64,000 nt of DNA from Aquamicrobium sp. LC103. GTDB taxonomy: Bacteria; Pseudomonadota; Alphaproteobacteria; Rhizobiales; Rhizobiaceae. The stretch covers positions 1 to 64,000 of the forward strand of contig NZ_LBCQ02000019.1 of the NCBI RefSeq assembly GCF_001014615.2, written 5' to 3'. Each line of letters starts with the position of its first letter. Within the stretch, counting starts at the first letter, position 1. Position numbers and translations under genes: made by a program. This document shows, one piece after another, positions 52,168 through 60,953 of this stretch. The notes under the pieces are model-generated. The model saw only the letters and a list, made by a program, of their open reading frames with translations. It searched no databases and was not told where the DNA came from.

Positions 52168-52683
52168 TCAGCCACGCCGTATCGGACCGCCGACGATGCG
52201 GGCGGCCAGATGGATGAGGATCACGATGCAGACCGTCGGGATCGCGGCGGCGATGAAGACAAGGTTGAGCCCAAGCCCCGGCGAGGTACGGGCCGACATG
52301 CGGATCAGGAAGCTGCGGGCGAGGTCCATGCCCGCGCCGAACAGCGAATAATAGAGGATCGGGCCGACAAATATGATAGCGGTCAGGCCGATCGCGAGCT
52401 TGGCAAGGAGCGCGCTGCGATCGCGTGCGTTCTCGTCAATCCACACAACGGCGGGATCGGCTGCCCGTCGGAACGCGGCGGTCGCGCCGAGCAGGCCGCC
52501 CCAGACCATTAGGTATCGGGCAAGCTCCTCCGTCCAGACCGGCGGCTGCCGAAGGCCGTAGCGCGAGACGACCTGCAGCATGATCACGCAGACCATGCCC
52601 ACTAGCGCCGTCTTCGCAAGAAAGAGGCACACACGGTCGATCCCCCCGCTGAGAGCGATGACGGCATCGCCGGCCTTCGTCAT
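52168..52683 (-). CDS. TRAP transporter small permease subunit (DctQ type)
   Basis: 171-aa membrane protein with four helices and the DctQ pattern 'WTEELARYLMVWGGLLGA' near residues 51-68. Its start overlaps the binding-protein stop (ATGA) and a 56-bp gap follows before the M81 gene. Together with the large permease and binding protein it forms a complete TRAP importer. Confidence 0.9.
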   Translation of the reverse strand: MTKAGDAVIALSGGIDRVCLFLAKTALVGMVCVIMLQVVSRYGLRQPPVWTEELARYLMVWGGLLGATAAFRRAADPAVVWIDENARDRSALLAKLAIGLTAIIFVGPILYYSLFGAGMDLARSFLIRMSARTSPGLGLNLVFIAAAIPTVCIVILIHLAARIVGGPIRRG

Positions 52684-53681
52684 TGGCGGGTCTGATCCGC
52701 GGCCGCCGTAAAGGCGTCGATAGCGTCAGCGGGCATCAGGCTCGGCCACGCCGCCTTTGACCGTTTGACGAATTCGGCGCGCGATTCAGGTGACAGGCTG
52801 GTGACGGTAACGCCCTTCTCGCGGAGCTGGTCGAGTTCCTTTGCAGCAGCGTCAGCAGTCCACGCGCGGTTTTTCTCGTTGGCGAGACTGATGGCAGCAT
52901 CGACTTTGGCACGGTCCTCATCGGACAGATCTTCATACCAGTCATTCGACATCAGCGCTGAGCGAAACGGCGTGCCGGAACCGGCATCGGTGTAGTATTT
53001 GAGATAGTCGGTATGCTGGAAGATCAGCGCAACGACGGGTGGATTCACATAGCCATCGACCATGCCCTGTTGGAGACCCGTCATGAATTCGGGCATGTCG
53101 ATCACCACCGACGATGCACCCCATTCCTCGATCAGCCGCGTCTGCGTAGCATCGATGGCGCGGATACGCATTCCATCTAGATCGGCCAACGTCTCGATTG
53201 GCTTCTTGGAGTTGAAAATACCGACCGTGCCGCCGAGGCCAGTGAGACCGGCGATGCGTACTCCCTGCGTCTGCATGGACGCGTCGATGGAGTCGAGAAT
53301 GTCGGTTTCGTCCAGCGCACGGAACATATGTTCCATGTCATCGAACATATAGGGAGCCATGAAGCCCTGCACCCGCGGGTCGATCTCGTTGATCATCACG
53401 AAGTTAGTGACACCGAACTGCAGCAGGCCTTGCGAAAGCTGGTCCACCACCTCCGGGTCCTTGCCAAGTGCGCCGCCGGGATAGACGGTCGCCTCGAAGC
53501 CGTCTTCCTTGAGCTTGATGGCGAGATCTTCCGCCCAGACCCAGTCGCCGCAAACCTGCACGGCGGGGCATCCGACACCAATGCGGATTTCCTCTGCCTG
53601 CACGAGTGCTACGCCGCTCATCACGGACGACGCGAGAAACGCCGCGCCGAGCATGAGCTTTGATGACGTTCTCATTTTCAT
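52680..53681 (-). CDS. TRAP transporter substrate-binding protein (DctP type)
   Basis: 333-aa periplasmic binding protein. Signal peptide residues 1-29 ends Leu-Val-Gln-Ala. The segment 'LADLDGMRIRAIDATQTRLI' (about 166-185) includes the conserved Arg that binds a ligand carboxylate in this family. The gene order large permease, binding protein, small permease is less common than DctP-Q-M. Ligand probably an organic acid. Confidence 0.9.
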   Translation of the reverse strand: MKMRTSSKLMLGAAFLASSVMSGVALVQAEEIRIGVGCPAVQVCGDWVWAEDLAIKLKEDGFEATVYPGGALGKDPEVVDQLSQGLLQFGVTNFVMINEIDPRVQGFMAPYMFDDMEHMFRALDETDILDSIDASMQTQGVRIAGLTGLGGTVGIFNSKKPIETLADLDGMRIRAIDATQTRLIEEWGASSVVIDMPEFMTGLQQGMVDGYVNPPVVALIFQHTDYLKYYTDAGSGTPFRSALMSNDWYEDLSDEDRAKVDAAISLANEKNRAWTADAAAKELDQLREKGVTVTSLSPESRAEFVKRSKAAWPSLMPADAIDAFTAAADQTRQ

Positions 53682-53703
53682 TCCCCTTTATCGTGTGTTG
53701 CGA

Positions 53704-55026
53704 TCATTGGACGAAGCCTGCCTGTCTCGGGATATAGAGGGTGATCTCGGGCACCAGCACGAGCACCAGAAGCATGACAACGAGCAGGAAGAAGAGTGGC
53801 AGGATCGCCCGGGCGAGCTTCAGATAGGAGACGCCGCTCATGGCCGAGACGACCATCAGAACGCCGCCGACAGGCGGCGAAACGAGGCCGATGGTCAGGT
53901 TAAGACAGACCACCACACCGACATGCACCGGATCAGCACCGCCAGCGATCGCGGCTGGTATGAGCAGCGGTACTAGGAGAACCATAGCCATCATGTTGTC
54001 CATGAACATGCCAACGACCAGGAAGAACATTGTGATCAGGAGCAGATAGCCGACGCCGCTGATTCCTGCGGAGTCGATGAGCGCGGCAATATGCTGCGGC
54101 AGGTTCTGGATGGCTACGAGATAGCCGAAAATGGCGGCGGCAAACAGGATGACGAAGATAGCGCCGGTCAGCAACGCAGCGCGCTCCAGGGCGGCGTTGA
54201 GGTGGCCCACGAACTCGCGCATCGCCTTTCGGTTGCCTACGCCCGGCTGCTGGAGAGCATAGGTGGCACCCGTCAAAGTGGCAATGACGACAGCAAGCGC
54301 AGCGGCTTCCGTAGGCGTGACGATGCCGAACACGATGCCGCCCAGCATGACGGCCGGCACGAACAGGGCGGGCAGCGCCTTCACCAGCGTTGGAAACACG
54401 GCCGGCATTTCGGTGTTGCGCCCGCCCGGCAGATTGTAGCGGCGCGCAGCATAGGCGTTGTAGGCGAACAGGCCGGCCGCCACGAAAAGACCGGGCAGGA
54501 TGCCTCCCGCAAACAGCGCCGCGACCGATACGTTCATCAGCGCGCCATAGAAGATCATCACCACGGATGGCGGGATCAGAGGTCCGAGCACGGAAGACGC
54601 GGCAGTGAGCGCGGTCGCATACTCGGCCGGATAGCCGCGCTTGCGCATTTCGGGCACCAGCGCGCTGGTGGTTGCTGCTGCATCTGCGACCGCCGAGCCG
54701 GACATGGACGACATGAAAATGCTGGTGGCAACGTTGACGTGGCCAAGACCACCGCGAAACCGCCCGACGATGAGCATGGCCAGGTCGATCAACGCCCTGG
54801 TGATGCCGCCCCGGCTCATCAGTTCGCCGGCGAGAATGAACAGCGGCATAGCAAGGAATGTGAATACGTCGAGCTGGCTTAGAACCCGTTGCGGCAGAAT
54901 CGCCAGATGGCGCGCCTGATCGGCGGCGAAAAAGCTCAGCACGGCCGCCGCGCCGGTCACGTAAGCAATTGCCGCGCCGCCGGTTAGGGTTGCCGCGACA
55001 AACAAGATGATAGCGATCCACGCCAT
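53704..55026 (-). CDS. TRAP transporter large permease subunit (DctM type)
   Basis: 440-aa polytopic protein with about twelve membrane segments; blocks 'GSAVADAAATTSALVPEM' and 'PLIPPSVVMIFYGALMNVS' are typical of DctM. It is the first gene of the leftward operon that ends with the OCD enzyme at 48829, and it is divergent from the XRE-cupin regulator. Confidence 0.94.
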   Translation of the reverse strand: MAWIAIILFVAATLTGGAAIAYVTGAAAVLSFFAADQARHLAILPQRVLSQLDVFTFLAMPLFILAGELMSRGGITRALIDLAMLIVGRFRGGLGHVNVATSIFMSSMSGSAVADAAATTSALVPEMRKRGYPAEYATALTAASSVLGPLIPPSVVMIFYGALMNVSVAALFAGGILPGLFVAAGLFAYNAYAARRYNLPGGRNTEMPAVFPTLVKALPALFVPAVMLGGIVFGIVTPTEAAALAVVIATLTGATYALQQPGVGNRKAMREFVGHLNAALERAALLTGAIFVILFAAAIFGYLVAIQNLPQHIAALIDSAGISGVGYLLLITMFFLVVGMFMDNMMAMVLLVPLLIPAAIAGGADPVHVGVVVCLNLTIGLVSPPVGGVLMVVSAMSGVSYLKLARAILPLFFLLVVMLLVLVLVPEITLYIPRQAGFVQ

Positions 55027-55064
55027 TTCTTGCTCCCCTTATTGCTGACAGGATTTTCCTATTA

Positions 55065-55088
55065 GAAAATTTTGTCAAACAAATTTTC
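55065..55088. promoter_or_regulatory. Dyad operator between TRAP operon and XRE regulator
   Basis: GAAAATTT (55065-55072) and AAATTTTC (55081-55088) are perfect 8-bp inverted arms across 8 bp, in the AT-rich gap between the divergent genes. It is 38 bp from the TRAP start and 43 bp from the regulator start. A HipB-like XRE dimer site is a good reading. Confidence 0.6.
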
Positions 55089-55131
55089 CGATGATAGGGT
55101 TTGCCGAGAATCCGAAACAAATGGAGCGGCG

Positions 55132-55785
55132 ATGGGTGGTCGTGCGGCTAACGAGATATTCGCTTTTGGTCCGCATCTGCGCGCCCTGCGACACACCGCG
55201 GACATGACCCTGAAGGAGGTGGCCGCCCGTGCGGGACTGGCGGTCTCCACCATTTCCAAGATCGAAAACGACCGGATGTCACCGACTTATGATGTGCTGC
55301 TGAAGCTGTCGAAGGGGCTTGATGTCGATCTGGTGACGCTGATGGCAGGGCCGGCGCGCGCGCTGGTGAACGCTCCGGCAGGTCGTATCGATGTGACACG
55401 CGCAGGTGAGCGGCGGGCCTACCCAACCGGTACTTATGTCTACGAGCCATTCGCGATGCGCCTAACGAACCGGCTAATGGACCCGACCTTCGTGCGCGTT
55501 ATCGCCCGCTCGATCGACGAATTTCCCGAGCTGGTGCGTCATCCGGGCGAGGAATGCGTGTTCGTCATCTCCGGTGCAGTGGAGATGCATCTGGAATTCT
55601 ACGCGCCGATACGGTTGGAGGCCGGCGACAGCGTCTATTTCGACGGCCGCATGGGCCACGCCTACATCTCGGTCAGCGAAGAGGATGCGCATATCCTCAA
55701 CATCTGCGCTGGCGTCGGCGAGCAGAATGTGAGCCAGATGACGAACGGGATGCTTTCGGTGCTGACGACGAGTCAGCCAAAATAG
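55132..55785 (+). CDS. XRE-family regulator with C-terminal cupin domain
   Basis: 217-aa regulator. Helix-turn-helix from about residue 13 to 70 includes 'MTLKEVAARAGLAVSTISKI' (about 25-44); the C-terminal ~90 residues are a cupin sensor domain with 'PGEECVFVISGAVEMHLEFY' near 142-161. The start at 55132 has GGAG seven bases upstream; a TTG further upstream at 55072 lies in the dyad and is rejected. It probably controls the divergent TRAP/M81 operon. Confidence 0.9.
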   Translation: MGGRAANEIFAFGPHLRALRHTADMTLKEVAARAGLAVSTISKIENDRMSPTYDVLLKLSKGLDVDLVTLMAGPARALVNAPAGRIDVTRAGERRAYPTGTYVYEPFAMRLTNRLMDPTFVRVIARSIDEFPELVRHPGEECVFVISGAVEMHLEFYAPIRLEAGDSVYFDGRMGHAYISVSEEDAHILNICAGVGEQNVSQMTNGMLSVLTTSQPK

Positions 55786-55865
55786 TGAGCACCGCTTGCC
55801 GAAGGCCCCATGGTACGGCTAAGACATGGCTCCTCCTGACAAGCGATTGTCAGTCCATAAACGGC

Positions 55866-56633
55866 TCAGTACGTGGCTCTGCCGCCCGAGATATCGAAAG
55901 TCGCTCCGGTGGAAAACGAGCATCGCGCGGATGCAAGCCACACGACGAGCTCGGCAATCTCTCCTGGCTGCCCCATCCGACCCATCGGCACCTTGTCGAG
56001 AACCAGAGCGCGTTGGGCCTTCGTCATCTGGAAGATCAGGTCGGTTTCGATGATCGCGGGTGCAACGCAATTGACCAGAACGCCCGAGTGGGCGAGTTCC
56101 TTGCCCAGCGACTTGGTAAACCCAATCACCGCCGCCTTGGACGCTGAGTAGGCGGCCTGGTTTGGGTTACCTTCCTTGCCGGCGACCGAGGCAAGGTTGA
56201 CGATCCGGCCGTAGCCTCGAACCTTCATTGGCGCGATGAGGGCCCTACACGACAGGAATGTGCTGGTCAGGTTCAGTGCGATTACGCGCTGCCAATCATC
56301 AAGTTCATAGTTCTCGACCGGCGCGGTAGGACCGGTCACCCCGACGCAGTTGACGAGGCAGTCCACATGTCCCGTGCGTTCAAGGGTAACGTTGAGAGCG
56401 GAGGCTATTGCAGCTTCGTTTGTAAGATCGCACACGACGTCGTCGGCACCAGCTTGGCTTGGCTTGGATGCGACGTCCCAAACAACAACGCGAGCGCCCT
56501 CCTCGCGCGCGGTTCGAGCGACAGCGCTACCTATGCCACCGCCGCCCCCACCGATCACCATGACGCGTCCAGCAAGCAGACCGCCAGCGCATACTGGCGA
56601 CGAGACGGGATCTCGATCGGTTGGGCTCTTCAC
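55866..56633 (-). CDS. Short-chain dehydrogenase/reductase
   Basis: 255-aa classical SDR. Cofactor glycine motif at residues 28-35, NCVG in place of NAG at 95-98, and catalytic Ser149, Tyr162 and Lys166 (Tyr-Ser-Ala-Ser-Lys). Asp in 'VVWDVAS' after strand 2 favours NAD. The start at 56631-56633 overlaps the FAD-oxidoreductase stop (ATGA). Last gene of the leftward ABC operon. The first ~22 residues are an extension that could be absent if a later Met starts translation. Confidence 0.9.
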   Translation of the reverse strand: MKSPTDRDPVSSPVCAGGLLAGRVMVIGGGGGGIGSAVARTAREEGARVVVWDVASKPSQAGADDVVCDLTNEAAIASALNVTLERTGHVDCLVNCVGVTGPTAPVENYELDDWQRVIALNLTSTFLSCRALIAPMKVRGYGRIVNLASVAGKEGNPNQAAYSASKAAVIGFTKSLGKELAHSGVLVNCVAPAIIETDLIFQMTKAQRALVLDKVPMGRMGQPGEIAELVVWLASARCSFSTGATFDISGGRATY

Positions 56634-58027
56634 ACTATCGCTCCCTGATCGGCAAGCCGCTGCCGCAGACGTTGAACCGGCAGTTCGTTAAAGTTCACAT
56701 TGCCCGAAGCACTGTCTGCAGTCAGCGCGGCCGCGGTGCCTGCGGCCTGTCCCATCGCGAGGCATGTCCCCATCACGCGCGCGGAGCTTTGTCCTTCGCG
56801 CGAGCTGGACAAGCACCTGCCCGCCACGAGGACATTCTCAAGCCCTTTGGGAATAAGGCAGCCGAATGGAATATCGTATGATCCGCCTCCCTCGATAATC
56901 TCCCAATGCACGCCACGTCCCGGGACCCATACGTCGATCGGATGCCCACCCTTTGCTATGCTCTCGTCGCGCTTCCTCGCGCTGCGCACATCGTCGCCGG
57001 TGAGGACGGTTTCTCCAATGACCCGGCGGGTCTCCCGGATCCCTATACGGGGCGCCAAACCGGAAAACTCGGCCCCCTCGAACCCCGGCACCCGCGCCTT
57101 CATGAAACGGACGCAAGTCAGCGCCTGATCGAGCAACTCGGTATAGCTGTCGCTCATGCGGCGCGTATCGGTGGCATCGACATTGCTGATCTTGGTGGAG
57201 TTGACGCTGACCTCGCGACGCAACGCCGAGACTGGCGCGAACGCGACGATAGACGTCTCGAACATCTCGCCGTCGTCTATGGCTTTGCTCAGAAGGGGCC
57301 CTTGAGCACTGAGCGTCACCTTTGGCTGTCCCTGCTTATGAAGACCCGCGATCGCCTCTTCACGCGGGAGAGCGATCGCAGAGAAAGCCTGTTCGGAAAT
57401 GGCGAAGTTTTCGGGCTGCTCCCTCATAAAGTCCAGCAGCCGTGCGGTATCGACGCCGATCATGCGAAACACCATCGTGATCGATTGAAAAGCGCCTGTA
57501 GCCGGATCGCCGGCTTCGTGGGCGGCACCCGCAGCGATCGCGAGATCGGCATCGCCGGAACAGTCTATGAATGTCTTTGCCCGTACGAGAGTTTTGCCCT
57601 GTTTGTTGATGAGCAGCAATCCTTTGACTCGCCCCCCATCGCGCACCACCTCGCCGGCAAATGTATAGAGGCGCAGCTCGACACCTGCCCGCGCCAGCAG
57701 ACGTGTAATGGCGAATTTCATGTATTCGGGGTCGAATGCTTCGTAGTAGATGGGCCTGAAATCCGAAAGCCTGCCAACGTACCCGCCGATCCTGTCACAT
57801 TCTTCCAAAAGGTCGCGGCCGACACCGCCGACGATCCTTTCCCCATTGGAGGACCACATCCCCAGCAGGTTGATCCCACTGACGAGTTCTCCGCCCACGC
57901 CTGGGCCGGCATCCACCAGCAGGGTACGAGCCCCGTTGCGGGCTGCTCCCAGCGCCGCACCGATCCCGCTCGCTCCGGCTCCAACTACGATGGTGTCGTA
58001 ATGTTCTTCCCTTATCATCTGGGACAT
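56630..58027 (-). CDS. FAD-dependent oxidoreductase (PF12831-type)
   Basis: 465-aa flavoprotein. FAD motif 'DTIVVGAGASGIGAALGAAR' is at residues ~11-30, followed by 'GVGGELVSGINLLGMW' and the second FAD part 'TFIDCSGDADLAIAAGA'. The C-terminal 'LVAGRCLSSSREGQSSARVM' completes the FAD site. Members of this group reduce or oxidise C-C or C-N bonds of small acids or are accessory in sugar/polyol operons. The start at 58027 was chosen because the family begins here; a 53-bp gap separates it from the ATPase gene upstream. Confidence 0.88.
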   Translation of the reverse strand: MSQMIREEHYDTIVVGAGASGIGAALGAARNGARTLLVDAGPGVGGELVSGINLLGMWSSNGERIVGGVGRDLLEECDRIGGYVGRLSDFRPIYYEAFDPEYMKFAITRLLARAGVELRLYTFAGEVVRDGGRVKGLLLINKQGKTLVRAKTFIDCSGDADLAIAAGAAHEAGDPATGAFQSITMVFRMIGVDTARLLDFMREQPENFAISEQAFSAIALPREEAIAGLHKQGQPKVTLSAQGPLLSKAIDDGEMFETSIVAFAPVSALRREVSVNSTKISNVDATDTRRMSDSYTELLDQALTCVRFMKARVPGFEGAEFSGLAPRIGIRETRRVIGETVLTGDDVRSARKRDESIAKGGHPIDVWVPGRGVHWEIIEGGGSYDIPFGCLIPKGLENVLVAGRCLSSSREGQSSARVMGTCLAMGQAAGTAAALTADSASGNVNFNELPVQRLRQRLADQGAIV

Positions 58028-58079
58028 TTTCTTCTCACATGATTGAAATTGCTGGTCTGAGAGGCCGCCGGCCACAAGA

Positions 58080-59162
58080 TCATCTGGCGGAGGCCAAGGC
58101 ATCGCCGCTTTGCTTGTCGAAAAAGCTCAGCTTGCCGCGGGTGAGTACAAATCCGTGTGTCTCGCCCTTGTTCAGGATCACCCCCGCGTCTGTCCGGCAC
58201 ACCACTTCCTGCCCCCCTTCGAGCTCTAGGAGAACGACGCGATCAGGGCCGACCAGTTCCACCTGCTTGATCAGGCCCCGCGCATCGGCCCTATCGTCGC
58301 GCGCGGGCTCAATCGCTTCCATGCGGAAGCCGAGGATCACCGCATCGTCGGCTCCTCGCCCAGGGATCACCAATTCCATGCCGGGCGCGGAAAAGACCGA
58401 CTTACCGTTCCGTGAGCGAAGCGAACCTTCGATGAAGTTCATTCCCCGCTCGCCCACGAAATTGGCGACGAAGGTGTTGACGGGCTTCTCGTAGATCTCG
58501 AGCGGAGAAGCGTATTGCTGCAACCTGCCTTCGTTGAAGACGGCAACCTTGTCTGACAGGCTCAAAGCCTCGCTCTGGTCGTGAGTGACGTAGATTGTCG
58601 TGGCGCCGACCCGGTCGTGGAGATCCTTGATGTCCCTGCGCATTTTAATGCGCAACCGCACATCAAGGTTAGACAGGGGTTCATCCAGCAAGAAGACCTT
58701 GGGATTCCTGATCATCGCACGTCCCAAGGCGACACGCTGCTGCTGACCTCCGGAAAGCTCCTTTGGAAAGCGGTCGAGCAGGTCACCCAAGCCAAGGCTC
58801 TCCGCTACCTTGCCGATCGCTTCGGCTATGGCCTGTCGGTCGCGGCGATGCCGTCGCGCCCGCAAGGGAAAGGCGAGGTTTTCGCCGACCGACATGTGCG
58901 GATAGAGCGCATAGCTTTGGAAGACCATCGCTATATTGCGCTTGTCGGGCGAAAGATGGCTGACCGGATTGCCGTCGATCCAGATCTCTCCCTCATCAGG
59001 ACGCAGCATTCCCGCCAACAAGTTGAGCGTTGTGCTTTTTCCCGAACCGGAGGGACCGAGCAGCGACACGAAGCTACCCTTCTCGATATCGAGATCAAGC
59101 GCGCTCAGCGCGACTTTGTCACCATAAGTTTTGGTGACGGTTTCAAACTTGACAGAGAGCAC
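58080..59162 (-). CDS. Sugar-type ABC transporter ATP-binding protein (UgpC/MsmK type)
   Basis: 360-aa ATPase with Walker A GPSGSGKST at 36-44, LSGGQQQR at 136-143, Walker B VFLLDEP at 156-162 and a C-terminal TOBE domain. Its gene lies 12 bp downstream of the MalG-type permease. It powers the importer encoded by the next three genes. Confidence 0.93.
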   Translation of the reverse strand: MLSVKFETVTKTYGDKVALSALDLDIEKGSFVSLLGPSGSGKSTTLNLLAGMLRPDEGEIWIDGNPVSHLSPDKRNIAMVFQSYALYPHMSVGENLAFPLRARRHRRDRQAIAEAIGKVAESLGLGDLLDRFPKELSGGQQQRVALGRAMIRNPKVFLLDEPLSNLDVRLRIKMRRDIKDLHDRVGATTIYVTHDQSEALSLSDKVAVFNEGRLQQYASPLEIYEKPVNTFVANFVGERGMNFIEGSLRSRNGKSVFSAPGMELVIPGRGADDAVILGFRMEAIEPARDDRADARGLIKQVELVGPDRVVLLELEGGQEVVCRTDAGVILNKGETHGFVLTRGKLSFFDKQSGDALASAR

Positions 59163-59174
59163 CAGAGCCTCCCG

Positions 59175-60005
59175 CTAACCTTTGACGCTTCCGCCGGTCA
59201 TTCCGCTTACGAAATGCTTTTGGAACGCTATGAAAACTATAATGACGGGCACGATCGAGAGCATGGATGCCGCCAGCAGAGGCCCCCAATCGCGGCCGAA
59301 GAAGCCCAGGAAATTGTAGACCGCGACCGGCAGCGTGCGCGTAGCAACCGAACTGTTCATCACCAAGGCGACCACGAAATCGTTCCAGGCAAAGGTGATG
59401 ATGAACAGCCCTGCGGCGACCAATGCGGGGGCGCTGAGAGGTGCGACGATCCTGACGATAACGCTGAGCCGTGAATGACCATCGATCATGGCGGCGTGTT
59501 CGAGCTCGACCGGCAGCGTCTGGATGTAACCCATGAGCATCCAGACCACGATCGGGAGCTGATAGGCCGTATAGAGCAGGACGAGCCCGGTGCGCGTATC
59601 GAGCAGCCCGATTTGTGAAAGCATCGTAAAGGTCGGCACCAATAGCGATGCGATGGGGATGCTCATTACCGCTATTATCACGAACATAATCACTGTTCGT
59701 CCGCTAAAATTGGCACGAGCGAGCGCGTAGGCTGCAAACAACCCCACGATCAGCGAGAGCACGAGCGTTGCGGAGGTGACGATCAGCGAATTGACGATGA
59801 AATGCTGTACGCCCTCGTCCCACAACCGTTGGTAATGAGCCAAGGTCGGCTCCTCCGGCAGCATGACGGGGGGATATTGCAAGATCGCCCGACGCGGCTT
59901 GAACGAAGTCAGCAGCCCCCAAAGAATTGGAAAGAGCACCGCGAGCGCGATAAGTCCGTATACGACGAGCGAAGCAAAGACGCGGCCAAGATGTTTGAGG
60001 GTCAT
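59175..60005 (-). CDS. Sugar-type ABC transporter permease (MalG type)
   Basis: 276-aa inner-membrane permease with the EAA-like loop 'EHAAMIDGHSRLSVIVRIVA' near residues 171-190 and the typical end 'VSGMTGGSVKG'. It overlaps the upstream MalF-type gene by ATGA. Confidence 0.93.
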   Translation of the reverse strand: MTLKHLGRVFASLVVYGLIALAVLFPILWGLLTSFKPRRAILQYPPVMLPEEPTLAHYQRLWDEGVQHFIVNSLIVTSATLVLSLIVGLFAAYALARANFSGRTVIMFVIIAVMSIPIASLLVPTFTMLSQIGLLDTRTGLVLLYTAYQLPIVVWMLMGYIQTLPVELEHAAMIDGHSRLSVIVRIVAPLSAPALVAAGLFIITFAWNDFVVALVMNSSVATRTLPVAVYNFLGFFGRDWGPLLAASMLSIVPVIIVFIAFQKHFVSGMTGGSVKG

Positions 60006-60919
60006 CGCCGCTTGCTCCCGAGATTGAACAGGAAGATGATGATGGCCACCAGCGCGATGTTGATAAGGAAGATGATGATCGAGGCGGCATTGGCACGGCC
60101 GATCGCGTATTCCTCAAACCCCCTCCGAAACATCCACAGTACGAGCGTTTCCGTGGCTCCATTTGGCCCTCCCCCTGTCAGCACCAGCGGGAACGTGAGG
60201 ATGTTGACGTAGAAGATGACCAGCCGCACGATCGTGATTAGGATCGCCGTGCGCATCAGCGGCAAGACGATCCGCCGAAAGGTATAAAAATAGGAAGCTC
60301 CATCGACCCGCGCCGCCCATAGCAGCGACGACGGAATGCTCTTCAGTCCCGCCAGCAGCAACATCATGGCAAACGCGGAATCGCGCCATACCGCGTTTGC
60401 CACCAATGCCGCCATCGCCGTGTTCGGATCGCCGAACACGCTGAACGGTTCGACGCCCAGTGACTCCAGCAGGAGGCCAAACAAACCCGCGTCCTCCGAA
60501 AAGACCCAGCGCAACAGCATCGATCCAACGAGCATCGAGATGAAATACGGGATCAGCACTATCGTCCGCATCAGCGAGCTGCTGCGTCCGTCCCGTTCAA
60601 ACATCAGCGCGAGGCCAAAGCCGAAAGCGAAAGTGAAGATGGTGGCGAACGCCGTGAAGAAGGTGGTCACCCCGACCGCGTTGAGAAATCCCGAATTTCC
60701 CAAAGCCCATATGTAATTATCGAAGCCTATCCATCCGCCGGGCACAAAATAGTCATAGCGCTGGAAGCTCACGGCCAGGGCCGAACTGAGGGGCGCGAAA
60801 ACGAAGACCCCCTCTATGGCGAGCAGCGGTACGAGATAAACCCACGGAAAAGGTGACCACCGGCCCTTTGGGGGAGCGGCCCGAACCCGCTCCCTTGCCG
60901 AATGTGATAGCAATGTCAT
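60002..60919 (-). CDS. Sugar-type ABC transporter permease (MalF type)
   Basis: 305-aa inner-membrane permease with coupling loop 'LLWAARVDGASYFYTFRRIV' near residues 198-217. A 34-bp gap follows the binding-protein stop. Partner of the MalG-type permease. Confidence 0.93.
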   Translation of the reverse strand: MTLLSHSARERVRAAPPKGRWSPFPWVYLVPLLAIEGVFVFAPLSSALAVSFQRYDYFVPGGWIGFDNYIWALGNSGFLNAVGVTTFFTAFATIFTFAFGFGLALMFERDGRSSSLMRTIVLIPYFISMLVGSMLLRWVFSEDAGLFGLLLESLGVEPFSVFGDPNTAMAALVANAVWRDSAFAMMLLLAGLKSIPSSLLWAARVDGASYFYTFRRIVLPLMRTAILITIVRLVIFYVNILTFPLVLTGGGPNGATETLVLWMFRRGFEEYAIGRANAASIIIFLINIALVAIIIFLFNLGSKRR

Positions 60920-60953
60920 TTAAGTCTCCAGGGAACTCGGAGGCGAATTTCGT

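Noticed and set aside
53933-55120. 395-aa minus-strand frame overlapping the TRAP large permease
   Set aside because: Out-of-frame shadow of the DctM gene; Arg-rich and without membrane segments.
56906-58042. 378-aa open frame on the plus strand
   Set aside because: Antisense to the FAD oxidoreductase gene, with no family features.
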